From Allopusillimonas ginsengisoli (GTDB lineage: Bacteria > Pseudomonadota > Gammaproteobacteria > Burkholderiales > Burkholderiaceae_B): 64,000 nucleotides of DNA. Of this stretch, positions 38,039 through 48,287 are shown piece by piece (within the stretch, counting starts at the first letter, position 1; each line of letters begins with the position of its first letter). The stretch is from NCBI RefSeq assembly GCF_004153455.1, contig NZ_SDQE01000004.1:62001-126000 (forward strand), written 5' to 3'. The notes below the pieces were generated by a model. That model worked only from the letters and a program-made list of their open reading frames with translations, did not search any database and had not been told where the DNA came from. Position numbers and translations under genes: made by a program.

Positions 38039-39541
38039 TCAATCGTCCCCAAACTTGATCCCCTGCGCCAACGGCAGTTCGCGAGAATAATTGATCGTAT
38101 TCGTCGCCCGCCGCATATACGCCTTCCAGGAATCCGACCCTGACTCGCGCCCGCCCCCTGTTTCCTTCTCGCCGCCAAACGCGCCACCAATCTCCGCACC
38201 CGACGTGCCAATGTTTACATTGGCAATCCCGCAGTCCGAACCCGCTGCCGACGTAAAACGCTCCGCCTCACGCAGATCCGTCGTGAAAATCGCAGACGAC
38301 AACCCCTGCGGCACCGCGTTCTGCATACGCAGCGCCTCATCGAAATCCTCGTAGCGCATTACATAAAGAATTGGAGCAAACGTCTCATGACACACAATCT
38401 CGGTCTGCGCAGGCATCTCGACCAGCGCTGGCGACACATACCACGCATCCGGGTACTGCTCGGCCAATTGCCTTTCGCCGCCGGTTACCGTGCCACCCTG
38501 CGCCCTGGCCTGCGCCAACGCTGATTGCATCGCATCATAGGCAGCGCGATCGACCAGCGGCCCCACAAGCGTTCCCGCATCCAGCGGATTGCCAACCCGC
38601 GCGCTCGCATAGGCCTGCCTCAGCTTATCAAGCAAAGCCTCGGCCACGCTGCGATGAACAATAATGCGGCGCGTGCTCGTGCAACGCTGTCCCGCAGTGC
38701 CCACCGCACCAAACAGAATGCCCCGCGCAGCCATATCCAGGTCTGCCGAGGGCGCCACGATGATGGCATTGTTGCCGCCCAACTCCAGCAGGCAGCGGCC
38801 AAAACGCTGCGCCACGCGCGGACCCACCTCACGCCCCATCCTTGTCGACCCCGTTGCCGACACAAGTGCTACACGCTCATCATTTACCAAGGCCTCGCCA
38901 GTGTCCCGGCCGCCAATCAGCACGTGCAACAGCCCGTCCGGCGCATCACCAAACCGTGCGAGCGCACGCTCGAACAAGGCCTGACACGCCAGCGCCGTCA
39001 GCGGTGTTTTCTCGGACGGCTTCCAGACCACGGAATCCCCGCATACCAATGCCAGCGCCGCATTCCAGGACCAGACTGCCACAGGGAAATTGAACGCGGA
39101 AATCACCCCAACCACCCCCAGCGGGTGCCAGGTCTCCATCATGCGATGCCCTGGGCGCTCAGAGGCAATGGTCAAACCGTACAGCTGCCGCGACAAGCCC
39201 ACGGCAAAATCGCAGATATCGATCATCTCCTGGACTTCGCCCTCGCCTTCAGCGGTGATTTTGCCCGCCTCGACCGACACCAGACGGCCCAAGGCCTGCT
39301 TGTGCTCGCGCAGCTCTTCCCCCAGCAAGCGGACCAGTTCGCCCCGACGAGGAGCAGGCACGTTGCGCCATGCCAGGAATGCCTCATGGGCGCTACCAAT
39401 CATAGCCCTGGCCTGGTCGGGCGTGTGCTGATGAAGACTGGCGACCAGCGCGCCATCGATCGGCGAATGAACAGGCAGATCACCCCCGCTCAGCAATTCA
39501 GGATTCAACCCGAGTGTTGTCAGCAAATCATTGGTATTCAT
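38039..39541 (-). CDS. ALDH7-type aldehyde dehydrogenase, probable piperideine-6-carboxylate dehydrogenase
   Basis: A 500-residue aldehyde dehydrogenase. Landmarks: NAD site GVVGVISAFNFPVAVWSWN, KPSEKTPLTALAC, glutamate motif LLELGGNNAIIV (the double Asn typical of ALDH7), catalytic cysteine in GTAGQRCTSTRR (about 303), and FGGEKETGGGRESGSDSWK. ALDH7 enzymes oxidise 2-aminoadipate semialdehyde (AmaB/ALDH7A1) to aminoadipate. The gene is divergent from a FAD amine oxidase, which supports a pipecolate/lysine role, but other semialdehydes are possible. It lies beside the inverted-repeat region. Confidence 0.88.
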   Translation of the reverse strand: MNTNDLLTTLGLNPELLSGGDLPVHSPIDGALVASLHQHTPDQARAMIGSAHEAFLAWRNVPAPRRGELVRLLGEELREHKQALGRLVSVEAGKITAEGEGEVQEMIDICDFAVGLSRQLYGLTIASERPGHRMMETWHPLGVVGVISAFNFPVAVWSWNAALALVCGDSVVWKPSEKTPLTALACQALFERALARFGDAPDGLLHVLIGGRDTGEALVNDERVALVSATGSTRMGREVGPRVAQRFGRCLLELGGNNAIIVAPSADLDMAARGILFGAVGTAGQRCTSTRRIIVHRSVAEALLDKLRQAYASARVGNPLDAGTLVGPLVDRAAYDAMQSALAQARAQGGTVTGGERQLAEQYPDAWYVSPALVEMPAQTEIVCHETFAPILYVMRYEDFDEALRMQNAVPQGLSSAIFTTDLREAERFTSAAGSDCGIANVNIGTSGAEIGGAFGGEKETGGGRESGSDSWKAYMRRATNTINYSRELPLAQGIKFGDD

Positions 39542-39602
39542 GGCTTTTCCTCTGAGGGTTCAAAGTGGTCGCAACATTCTTGCAGCAGGATATCACATCA
39601 AT

Positions 39603-39616
39603 TTTCCGATCGGAAA
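39603..39616. promoter_or_regulatory. palindromic operator candidate
   Basis: TTTCCGATCGGAAA is a perfect 14-bp palindrome in the 239-bp gap between the divergent aldehyde dehydrogenase and FAD oxidoreductase genes. An imperfect related motif (TTTTTGCCCAAGGGAAAA) follows at about 39619-39636. The nearby XRE-cupin regulator is a candidate binder. Confidence 0.45.
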
Positions 39617-39780
39617 TATTTTTGCCCAAGGGAAAATACTAAGAGAAATAAGAAAATTTTCTCGACACAATAGGCTGGACACACAAAACCGCAAAGAAAA
39701 CCGCAATCAGAATGCGCACCGCCTGCTCAGGCAGCCATTACAGAAACACTTTGCAGAAGGACCCAAAGGGAGCCCAGGCA

Positions 39781-40962
39781 ATGCCGCAGGATCGTTACGA
39801 TGTCGTCATAACCGGAGGCGCCGCCATCGGCAGCGCCGCTGCTTACTTTCTCACAGCCAATCCTGATTTCACAGGAAGCCTGGCGGTGATAGAACAAGAC
39901 CCCAGCTACCAGCACTGTGCCACGGCCCTGTCGGCGGCGTCCATCCGCCACCAGTTCTCCACGCCCGAAAATATCCAGATGTCGATGTTCGGCACACAGT
40001 TCCTGCGCAGTTTTGGTGAAACCCTGGAAGTCGACGGCCAACACCCCGATCCCGCATTTCATGAAGGCGGTTACCTCTTCCTGGCGACAACAGCTGGGCT
40101 GGACGTATTGCGCGAGAACCATGCGATCCAGATTCGCCTGGGCGCGGACATAGCATTGCTATCGCCCCAAGCCTTGAGCAGCCGTTTTCCATGGTTGAAT
40201 ACCCGGGATATCGCCGCGGGCTCGCTGGGCCTGTCCGGCGAGGGTTGGCTGGATGCCTACGGCATGATGCAAGGGCTGCGCCGCAAGGCCATTGCGCAAG
40301 GCGCCAAGTATCTGTCAGGCAAGGTCGTTGATGTGCAACGCAACGGACGCCGCATCAACGCAGTCATCCTTGATGACGGCAGGGTGATGGAATGCGGCGC
40401 CATGATCAACGCTGCCGGTACCGGCGCTGCCGCCCTGGCTGGCCTGGCGGGAATCAGCCTGCCCGTGCAATCACGCAAACGCAGTGTCTTTTATGTGCAG
40501 TGTCCAACGGCCCTGCCCTCCTGTCCCATGGTGATCGACCCCAGCGGCGCTTACTTTCGCCCTGAAGGTCAGGGTTTCATCACCGGAATCTCGCCTTCGT
40601 CAGACGACGATCCTGAATGCGATGACTTTGATGTGCAATACACGCTGTTCGAGGACCTGCTCTGGCCGCTGTTGGCCGAGCGCGTTCCCGCCTTCGAAGC
40701 GCTGCGCTGCGGGCGCAGCTGGGCTGGGCACTACGACATGAATACGATGGATCAGAACGTCATCCTTGGCCTGCATCCGGACCTGGACAACATGTACTTC
40801 GCCAACGGTTTCAGCGGCCACGGCATGCAGCAATCCCCTGCGGTGGGCCGCGCGCTATCGGAGTTGATCGTGTATGGCGGTTACCGGACACTGGACCTGA
40901 ACCGCCTGGGATGGCGCCGTATCCTCGAACATGATCCGATTATCGAGAAAAATGTTGTTTGA
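39781..40962 (+). CDS. DAO-family FAD-dependent amine oxidoreductase
   Basis: A 393-residue flavoprotein of the D-amino acid oxidase/sarcosine oxidase fold. The N-terminal dinucleotide motif is VVITGGAAIGSAAAYFL (about 8-24), with Ala in place of one usual Gly. LSAASIRHQFSTPENI and the C-terminal NMYFANGFSGHGMQQSPAVGRAL match the family. AGGGAG precedes the ATG. Substrates of the family include N-methyl amino acids, D-amino acids and pipecolate. Its divergent ALDH7 partner makes L-pipecolate oxidation a reasonable guess. No signal peptide. Confidence 0.87.
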   Translation: MPQDRYDVVITGGAAIGSAAAYFLTANPDFTGSLAVIEQDPSYQHCATALSAASIRHQFSTPENIQMSMFGTQFLRSFGETLEVDGQHPDPAFHEGGYLFLATTAGLDVLRENHAIQIRLGADIALLSPQALSSRFPWLNTRDIAAGSLGLSGEGWLDAYGMMQGLRRKAIAQGAKYLSGKVVDVQRNGRRINAVILDDGRVMECGAMINAAGTGAAALAGLAGISLPVQSRKRSVFYVQCPTALPSCPMVIDPSGAYFRPEGQGFITGISPSSDDDPECDDFDVQYTLFEDLLWPLLAERVPAFEALRCGRSWAGHYDMNTMDQNVILGLHPDLDNMYFANGFSGHGMQQSPAVGRALSELIVYGGYRTLDLNRLGWRRILEHDPIIEKNVV

Positions 40963-41088
40963 CGCCGCCACGGGCTGCTCGGCCCAGGCAACCACGAGAA
41001 GCGCGCCGCCGCCACTGACACGCCCGTGGACTTCCAGGATGGAAATACCGCATCAGGCTAAACTTTCTTTTTTTTACGGAATCCTATC

Positions 41089-41712
41089 GTGAACGAAACT
41101 GCCGTGCAGCAAAGCGAATCCGCACTGGCTGAACGCCTCAAGACATTGCGTCTGCAACGCGGCTGGACACAGGGCCAGACGGGCAAGGCGAGCGGCGTGG
41201 CAACGTCCACCCTGTCAAAGATCGAAAACGGCCTGATGTCGCCCACCTACGATGTGCTGCTCAAACTGGCGCATGGCCTGGGCGTGGACATCGCAGAGCT
41301 GTTTGCGCCTGCTCAGGCGCATATGGGCGCGGGACGTCGCAGCATAGAACGCAAGGGGCATGGCGAAATCCATGAAACACCGCTGTATCATCATCAACTG
41401 CTCTGTTCCCAGCTGTCGCACAAGCGCATGATGCCTTTTCATACAAGGATCAAGACGCACCAACTGGAAGACAGCGAAGGCTGGAGCCATCATGACGGCG
41501 AGGAGTTCGTGTACGTGCTGAGCGGCGCCATCGAACTGCATACAGAGTATTACCAGCCCGAGATATTGCACGCGGGCGACTGTTTCTACATAGACAGCCG
41601 CATGCGCCATCGCGTCGTCAACCGAGGGGCGGAAGACGCCCAGGTTTTATGGGTCAGCACCAGGCTCGACGGGCATGAGCAGAAACCTGCCGAGGGTAAC
41701 ACCGACCACTGA
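41089..41712 (+). CDS. XRE-family regulator with C-terminal cupin
   Basis: A 207-residue regulator. The helix-turn-helix (about 15-70) reads LKTLRLQRGWTQGQTGKASGVATSTLSKIENG, quoted here as TQGQTGKASGVATSTLSKIE. The cupin domain (about 115-195) has HHDGEEFVYVLSGAIELHTE and AGDCFYIDSRMRHRVVNRG. It starts with GTG and has only a weak ribosome site. It lies 97 bp upstream of the ketimine-reductase-like gene and the aminomuconate genes, and is likely their regulator, with a small carboxylate or amino acid as effector. Confidence 0.9.
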   Translation: MNETAVQQSESALAERLKTLRLQRGWTQGQTGKASGVATSTLSKIENGLMSPTYDVLLKLAHGLGVDIAELFAPAQAHMGAGRRSIERKGHGEIHETPLYHHQLLCSQLSHKRMMPFHTRIKTHQLEDSEGWSHHDGEEFVYVLSGAIELHTEYYQPEILHAGDCFYIDSRMRHRVVNRGAEDAQVLWVSTRLDGHEQKPAEGNTDH

Positions 41713-41809
41713 TTACACCCCGAAGGCACGTCTCTTGGACAACCAGGCGGGCAAAACAATGTCTGCCATCACATGATTTGCTGCGCGACCAGCGCAGTGG
41801 GAGGAGAGC

Positions 41810-42721
41810 ATGACAACACCCGCCATCACGGCTTACGACGCCGAGCAGACCGCAGAACTGCTGGATTTTCGCCGCTTGATTGATGAATTGGCGACAGCAG
41901 CCCGCGACTATGCGGCGGGTCGCATTGCCGCGCCAGAACGGCAAGTGGTCGCCTACCCGCACGGCGGTGTCATGCTGTCCATGCCTGCCACGGCCGCCGA
42001 TATCGGCGTGCACAAACTCGTCAATGTCGTCCCTGCCAATCGCGAACGCAATCTGCCCACCATCAATGGTGTGGTCACGGTCTATGACGGCGACACCGGC
42101 CTTGAGCGCATTGCCCTGCATGGACCCACGGTTACGGCGCGTCGTACGGCTGCCATATCGATGCTGGGGCTGCGCACGCTCAAGCCCGGCACCCCTCGCT
42201 GCGTGGCGGTGATCGGCACGGGGACGCAGGCCGATGGCCATGTTCAGGCACTTGCGGCCCTTTATCCAGGCATTCGCGTGGTGGCCATCGGCAGCCAGCC
42301 GGAAAAGGCCAGGGCCTTTTCGGTGTCGCATCGCGCGCTGGACATTGACTTGCAGGGCGCCGACACCGTTCCCGACGACGCCGACGTCGTCATCACGGTG
42401 ACCACGAGCGCCACGCCGGTCTATGCGCTGCCCGCCCGCACAGACCGCTTGATTATCGGCGTGGGCGCTTATAGGCCCGACCTGGCCGAAATCAGCCCAC
42501 TCACTCTGGAAGGCAGCCGCCTCTTTATCGACGACCTGGCGGGCGGGCGGCACGAGGCAGGCGACTATCTGCAGGCGGGTACAGACTGGGCCACCGTCAC
42601 ATCGCTGGCGCAAGCCCTGGATCAAACCATAGACAGCACGACCCCCCTTGTGTTCAAGTCCGTCGGCTGCGCCGCCTGGGATCTTGCGGCGGCCCGCTGT
42701 GCCATGCACGGATTAAACTAG
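41810..42721 (+). CDS. ornithine cyclodeaminase/mu-crystallin family, probable piperideine/pyrroline-2-carboxylate reductase
   Basis: A 303-residue NAD(P)-dependent enzyme. Family features: HKLVNVVPANRERNLPTING, RTAAISMLGLRTL and the Rossmann motif CVAVIGTGTQADGHVQALAAL. The size and sequence fit the delta1-piperideine-2-carboxylate / delta1-pyrroline-2-carboxylate (ketimine) reductases rather than true ornithine cyclodeaminases. A strong GGGAGGAG ribosome site precedes the ATG. It is 36 bp upstream of the aminomuconate semialdehyde dehydrogenase gene. Which imine it reduces is not known. Confidence 0.86.
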   Translation: MTTPAITAYDAEQTAELLDFRRLIDELATAARDYAAGRIAAPERQVVAYPHGGVMLSMPATAADIGVHKLVNVVPANRERNLPTINGVVTVYDGDTGLERIALHGPTVTARRTAAISMLGLRTLKPGTPRCVAVIGTGTQADGHVQALAALYPGIRVVAIGSQPEKARAFSVSHRALDIDLQGADTVPDDADVVITVTTSATPVYALPARTDRLIIGVGAYRPDLAEISPLTLEGSRLFIDDLAGGRHEAGDYLQAGTDWATVTSLAQALDQTIDSTTPLVFKSVGCAAWDLAAARCAMHGLN

Positions 42722-42757
42722 AATAAACAGCACACATGTCACTCGGGTGGAGACAAC

Positions 42758-44221
42758 ATGGTAAAGAAGTCACTGCTGCGCTGTTTTGTCGACGGCCAGT
42801 GGATCACGACAAAACAGCGCTTTTCCAATATCAACCCCGTCAATGGTGAAATAGCCGGCCAGGTCTGCGAAGCGGATGCGGCACTGGTAGACCGTGCGGT
42901 TCAGGCTGCGCGCGCCGCACAACGCGGCCCCTGGGGGAGCTTGTCCACCGCCGAGCGTGCCGCATTGCTGCATCGCATCGCCGACGGTATCGAGCAGCGG
43001 TTTGAAGACTTTGTGGCCGCGGAAGTGCTGGACACTGGACGGCCTGTCCAACAGGCACGCACCCTGGACGTGCCACGCGGAATTGCCAATTTTCGCAGCT
43101 TCGCCAACCTGATTGCCACGGCTTCAAGCGAGATGTACGACAGTACCGCTGCCGATGGCGGACGGGTCATCAACTATGTGAACCGCAAGCCACTTGGCAC
43201 AGTGGCCGTGATCTCGCCCTGGAACCTGCCGCTGCTGCTGCTCACCTGGAAAGTGGCGCCGGCGCTGGCCATGGGCAATTGCGTGGTCGCCAAACCATCT
43301 GAAGAAACACCGTCTTCGGCCACGCTGCTCGCCGAAGTCATGCAAAAGGCTGGTGTACCGCATGGCGTTTTCAACCTGGTTCACGGCCATGGCCCGGCTG
43401 CGGCAGGCGAGTTCCTGACCACGCATCCGGACATCGACGCAATCACCTTCACCGGCGAATCCCGCACCGGCACGACCATCATGAAAGCCGCGGCAGAAGG
43501 CGTCAAGGACGTCTCGTTTGAGTTGGGCGGCAAGAATGCAGCGGTCGTGTTTGCCGACGCCGACTTCGACGCCGCCGTTGCAGGGGTGATGCAATCCAGC
43601 TTCACCAACGCCGGACAGGTTTGCCTTTGTTCCGAGCGCGTCTATATCGAAAGACCTTTGTACGCCCGTTTTGTGGCAGAGCTTCAGCGCCGTTGCGACA
43701 AGCTGGTGCTGGGATACCCCAAGGATCCAGACGTCGACATGGGGCCGCTGATCTCGCACGAGCACCGCGACAAGGTGTTGTCCTACTATGAACTGGCTCG
43801 GGATGAAGGCGCCACCTTCATCAGTGGCGGTGGCGTCCCGGACTTTGGCGATGAGCGGGATAGGGGCGCCTATGTGCAGCCCACCATTCTGGCCGGCCTG
43901 CCCGACACGGCGCGCTGTGTCCGCGAAGAGATCTTCGGCCCGGTATGCCATGTGTCGCCCTTCGACACAGAGCAAGAAGTGATCGCGCGCATGAACGACA
44001 GTCCTTATGGACTGGCCGCATGTATCTGGTCTACCCATCTGTCCCGGGCGCACCGCGTTGCCGCAAGCCTGAATACCGGCATTGTCTGGGTCAACACCTG
44101 GTTCACGCGCGATCTGCGCACGCCTTTTGGCGGCAGTGGCCTGTCGGGCATAGGGCGCGAGGGCGGCCGCTATTCACTGGATTTCTATTCGGAACTGAGC
44201 ACGGTCTGCGTTCGCATCTAA
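42758..44221 (+). CDS. 2-aminomuconate-6-semialdehyde dehydrogenase
   Basis: Oxidises 2-aminomuconate semialdehyde to 2-aminomuconate. The 487 residues show the aldehyde dehydrogenase set: [20 protein letters not shown] (NAD site), [25 protein letters not shown] with the general base, and catalytic cysteine in [15 protein letters not shown] (about 288). The close match in style to AmnC/NbaE and the linkage to aminomuconate deaminase, hydroxyanthranilate dioxygenase and ACMS decarboxylase fix the assignment. GGTGGAG precedes the ATG. Confidence 0.92.
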   Translation: MVKKSLLRCFVDGQWITTKQRFSNINPVNGEIAGQVCEADAALVDRAVQAARAAQRGPWGSLSTAERAALLHRIADGIEQRFEDFVAAEVLDTGRPVQQARTLDVPRGIANFRSFANLIATASSEMYDSTAADGGRVINYVNRKPLGTVAVISPWNLPLLLLTWKVAPALAMGNCVVAKPSEETPSSATLLAEVMQKAGVPHGVFNLVHGHGPAAAGEFLTTHPDIDAITFTGESRTGTTIMKAAAEGVKDVSFELGGKNAAVVFADADFDAAVAGVMQSSFTNAGQVCLCSERVYIERPLYARFVAELQRRCDKLVLGYPKDPDVDMGPLISHEHRDKVLSYYELARDEGATFISGGGVPDFGDERDRGAYVQPTILAGLPDTARCVREEIFGPVCHVSPFDTEQEVIARMNDSPYGLAACIWSTHLSRAHRVAASLNTGIVWVNTWFTRDLRTPFGGSGLSGIGREGGRYSLDFYSELSTVCVRI

Positions 44222-44258
44222 GTCTTGTAGCAGTCCGTCATTCAAAAGGATCAGCATA

Positions 44259-45231
<973 letters not shown>

Positions 45232-45234
45232 GCA

Positions 45235-46236
45235 ATGAAGATAGACATGCACGCTCATTTTCTGCCGCCCATCGCGCAGCAGGAAGCGGCCCGGCTTGAT
45301 CGTGACCAAGCCCCCTGGCTGGCCATCGATGCCAGCGGCGAAACCGGCCAAATCATGAAAGGAAGCCAGCCGTTTCGGCCCGTCTACCGGGCGCTGTGGG
45401 ATCCGGCGCTCCGGCTGGAGGAAATGGACAGGCATGGCCTGGATATCCAGATCATTTCTGCCACGCCCATTATGTTCGGCTATGAATTTCCGGGCGACAA
45501 AGCCGCCGAATGGGCCGCCCGCATGAACGACCTGGCGCTGGAACACTGTGCTGCAGACACAAAGCGATTGAAAGCCCTGGCCCAAGTACCATTGCAGAAC
45601 CTGGACCTTGCCTGCGCGGAAGCGTCGCGCGCGCGGGCAGCTGGCCACGTTGGCGTACAGATTGGCAACCATCTGGGCCCGCGCGACATGGACGACGAGC
45701 ATCTGGTCGCTTTTTTGATCCACTGCGCCAACAACGACATTCCCATTCTTGCCCATCCCTGGGACATGATGACCGATGGCCGCATGAAAAAGTGGATGCT
45801 GCCGTGGCTGGTCGCCATGCCCGCCGAAACTCAACTGGGTATTCTGTCGCTGATTCTGTCCGGCGCGTTCGAACGCATACCTGAATCGCTGAAACTCTGT
45901 TTTGCCCACGGCGGCGGCAGCTTCGCCTTTTTGCTGGGCAGAGTGGACAATGCCTGGCAATGCCGCGACATTGTCCGGCAGGACTGCCCCCATCCACCTT
46001 CCAGCTACACCAACCGTTTCTATACGGACAGCGCGGTCTTCGATGCGGGTGCATTGCGGCTGCTGGTCGAGGTCATGGGCGCGGATCACGTCATGCTGGG
46101 CTCGGATTACCCCTTCCCGCTGGGCGAACAATCCATTGGCAAATTGGTCATGGAGAACGACTGGCTCGACGACACTCAGAAACAACGCATTTGCGCTGGC
46201 AACGCACAGCAGTTCTTCGGGCTGGGTACCGCTTGA
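45235..46236 (+). CDS. 2-amino-3-carboxymuconate-6-semialdehyde decarboxylase
   Basis: Zinc amidohydrolase-type decarboxylase (ACMSD), which turns ACMS into 2-aminomuconate semialdehyde and so competes with its spontaneous closure to quinolinate. The 333 residues start [11 protein letters not shown] (metal HxH, residues 6-8) and carry [26 protein letters not shown] and the catalytic aspartate in [13 protein letters not shown]. It begins 3 bp after the dioxygenase stop. It is the last gene of the unit. Confidence 0.96.
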   Translation: MKIDMHAHFLPPIAQQEAARLDRDQAPWLAIDASGETGQIMKGSQPFRPVYRALWDPALRLEEMDRHGLDIQIISATPIMFGYEFPGDKAAEWAARMNDLALEHCAADTKRLKALAQVPLQNLDLACAEASRARAAGHVGVQIGNHLGPRDMDDEHLVAFLIHCANNDIPILAHPWDMMTDGRMKKWMLPWLVAMPAETQLGILSLILSGAFERIPESLKLCFAHGGGSFAFLLGRVDNAWQCRDIVRQDCPHPPSSYTNRFYTDSAVFDAGALRLLVEVMGADHVMLGSDYPFPLGEQSIGKLVMENDWLDDTQKQRICAGNAQQFFGLGTA

Positions 46237-46264
46237 GTGCGCCGGCCTGCATGCCGGCGCACTC
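46235..46264. terminator. strong hairpin overlapping the decarboxylase stop
   Basis: GAGTGCGCCGGC / GCCGGCGCACTC, 12 bp perfect, loop CTGCAT. It begins within the stop codon. No T run follows, so it may stall or protect the transcript rather than end it alone. Confidence 0.4.
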
Positions 46265-46325
46265 GGCGCCTGCCGCGCCACGCCAGCATTAAACATTCAT
46301 CAGTTACCACACAGGACAAGAATTC

Positions 46326-46991
46326 ATGGACGCCGATTTCTGGCTTGAGCGCTGGCGCCAAGGGCGCACAAATTTTCACATGGAGCGTGTCACGCCACTG
46401 CTTCAGAAATACTGGCCAGGCCTGAACCTGCCGGTTGACAGCAAAGTGCTGGTGCCGCTTTGCGGCAAAACCCTGGACATGGTCTGGCTGGCGGAACAGG
46501 GGCATCGGGTGTTGGGGGTCGAGCTTTCCTCGCTGGCGATCGAGCGCTTTTTCCAGGAGAATGCACTCACACCCGTTATCACGGAATCCGCGCTGGGCAC
46601 GCACTACACCGCCGGCAAGATCGAGATCATTTGCGGCGATATTTTCGAGCTGGGCGCCGACATCCTGTCATCCTGCTCGGGCGCCTACGATCGCGCGGCC
46701 CTGGTTGCGCTACCCGCCGACATGCGAAAACGCTATGTCGAGCATGTGTATGGCCAATTGGCCGACAACTATCGGGGCCTGCTGCTCACGCTGGTTTACG
46801 ATCAGCGCCAAATGGATGGCCCCCCATTCTCGGTAGAAGAAGCAGAGGTGCAGGCCCTGTATGCCCATCACACACAGGTAAGCACGCTGGACAGGCGCGA
46901 TATCTTGGCCAAGGAACCCAAGTTCAGGGAACGCGGCCTGAGTGCGCTCGATACCGTCGTGTTTCAGCTATCGGGACGATCTGATCGCTGA
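46326..46991 (+). CDS. tpm: thiopurine S-methyltransferase
   Basis: SAM-dependent methyltransferase of 221 residues. [50 protein letters not shown] (quoted [17 protein letters not shown]) and [17 protein letters not shown] are the TPMT signature. In bacteria such enzymes methylate thiopurines and also tellurite/selenite compounds. AGGACAAG precedes the ATG. It follows the aminomuconate unit after a hairpin and is probably separate from it. Confidence 0.95.
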   Translation: MDADFWLERWRQGRTNFHMERVTPLLQKYWPGLNLPVDSKVLVPLCGKTLDMVWLAEQGHRVLGVELSSLAIERFFQENALTPVITESALGTHYTAGKIEIICGDIFELGADILSSCSGAYDRAALVALPADMRKRYVEHVYGQLADNYRGLLLTLVYDQRQMDGPPFSVEEAEVQALYAHHTQVSTLDRRDILAKEPKFRERGLSALDTVVFQLSGRSDR

Positions 46992-47047
46992 TCCGGACAC
47001 AAGACTACCGTTCGCCCCCGGTAGCGGGCGGCATGCTATCGCGCCGT

Positions 47048-48004
47048 TCAGGATTGGCCCAGCGTCGCATGCCTGCCATACGGCGCAGGCCAGAAATCGT
47101 CGGGCAGATGGTCGCCGGAAGGCTCGGGATCCAGCGGGCCGGCATATTTTTCGGGCGTACAGGCAGGCAGCGCGTCTCGCACGCGCGCCAATGCCTCGGC
47201 ACCCGTCGTGCCACAGGTCACGGCCTGCCACCATTCCCGGTGTATGGCACGCACCCGCACAGGAACCGACGACAGGCCCAGGCGCTGAGCCATGGCCAAC
47301 CGATGCAGGCCTTTGTTGATCTTGAGTATGTGCCCATCGCGCGTAATGGCAACGCCCAGCTCGTCTTTGGGCCGGCTTTCGTCAAAGCCATTCTCGGCCA
47401 TATTGTCCAGAAAATTCACGTAAATCTGCAGGTATCGGCGGATGCGCTCGGGTGTATCCAGCAGAATCCCTTCGTTATGGGAGGCAAACGGCTTGCCGCT
47501 GTTCAGTTCAGCCAGTAACGTCTGATAGCGTTCGGTATTCTCCAGCTGATCGCGATGCTGGTCGATTTCGCTGATGAAGCGATAGCGTGTGCCGATGCGC
47601 AAATCGCCACGACGGCGATCCCAGTTCCCATCCCAAACAAACACTGTCGAAGTCGGGCTTTTCTCGATCCGGCGATGATCATAAGCGGTGATGCGGATCA
47701 GTTCGCGCGGATTCAAGCGCAAGGTCAGCGCATCAGCGCCCAGAAATTCCTCGACCGCAAGACGAGGCAGGCCCAACGCCTCGATGCGCCGCGCGCCCAC
47801 GCCCTGCCGCATCCACTGGCGCAGCAGCGCACGCTCCAGCGGCATGGCAACCTTTTGCTGGAACCCCGTGCGGACTGTGTAAATGAAATGCGCAAAATGC
47901 ACCTTGCGGCGAATTTTTGCAGAGGCCAGTGGGGCAAAATCCCGGTCGGCTCCCGGCCCCAACAGGACATCAACAGAATTGGACAATTTTGCGGTGCTAT
48001 TCAT
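47048..48004 (-). CDS. hypothetical protein with ParB-like motif
   Basis: A 318-residue protein I do not recognise. The only familiar stretch is LGVAITRDGHILKINKGLHRLAMAQRLG (about 219-246; GLHRLAMAQRLG is the clearest part), which resembles the G-x-HR-x-A-A segment of ParB/sulfiredoxin-fold proteins. The N-terminal 90 residues are basic, with no signal peptide or membrane helix. Proteins of this general type occur near glycan and methyltransferase genes, but no such neighbours are present. It stands alone on the minus strand between tpm and nadE. Confidence 0.7.
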   Translation of the reverse strand: MNSTAKLSNSVDVLLGPGADRDFAPLASAKIRRKVHFAHFIYTVRTGFQQKVAMPLERALLRQWMRQGVGARRIEALGLPRLAVEEFLGADALTLRLNPRELIRITAYDHRRIEKSPTSTVFVWDGNWDRRRGDLRIGTRYRFISEIDQHRDQLENTERYQTLLAELNSGKPFASHNEGILLDTPERIRRYLQIYVNFLDNMAENGFDESRPKDELGVAITRDGHILKINKGLHRLAMAQRLGLSSVPVRVRAIHREWWQAVTCGTTGAEALARVRDALPACTPEKYAGPLDPEPSGDHLPDDFWPAPYGRHATLGQS

Positions 48005-48287
48005 GACTGCTGAATTTCAGGCGTTCGCCAGAATTCCTCCAAGAAGACAGAGAGCTCCCCCCGCTACAAGATGATACTTTGCGAAATTTTTTTTATTTTT
48101 TTGATGTTAACGCAAGAATTTCATCAAACCGTCATCAAGCATGTATCTGAACGGTATTTGTCTTCAAAGGTGGCGCAATAGCCACAAAAGTGTAAATTTT
48201 GGCCCCCCATCGCTGCCGGGCCCCAGCCTTTGTCGGGCAAAACCTCCCATTAATTGGTAATTAGCTTCTAATTTCTGGTAATTTCGC

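Noticed and set aside
41810-42721. True ornithine cyclodeaminase
   Set aside because: Length and sequence style fit the ketimine reductase branch, and no arginine/ornithine genes are adjacent.
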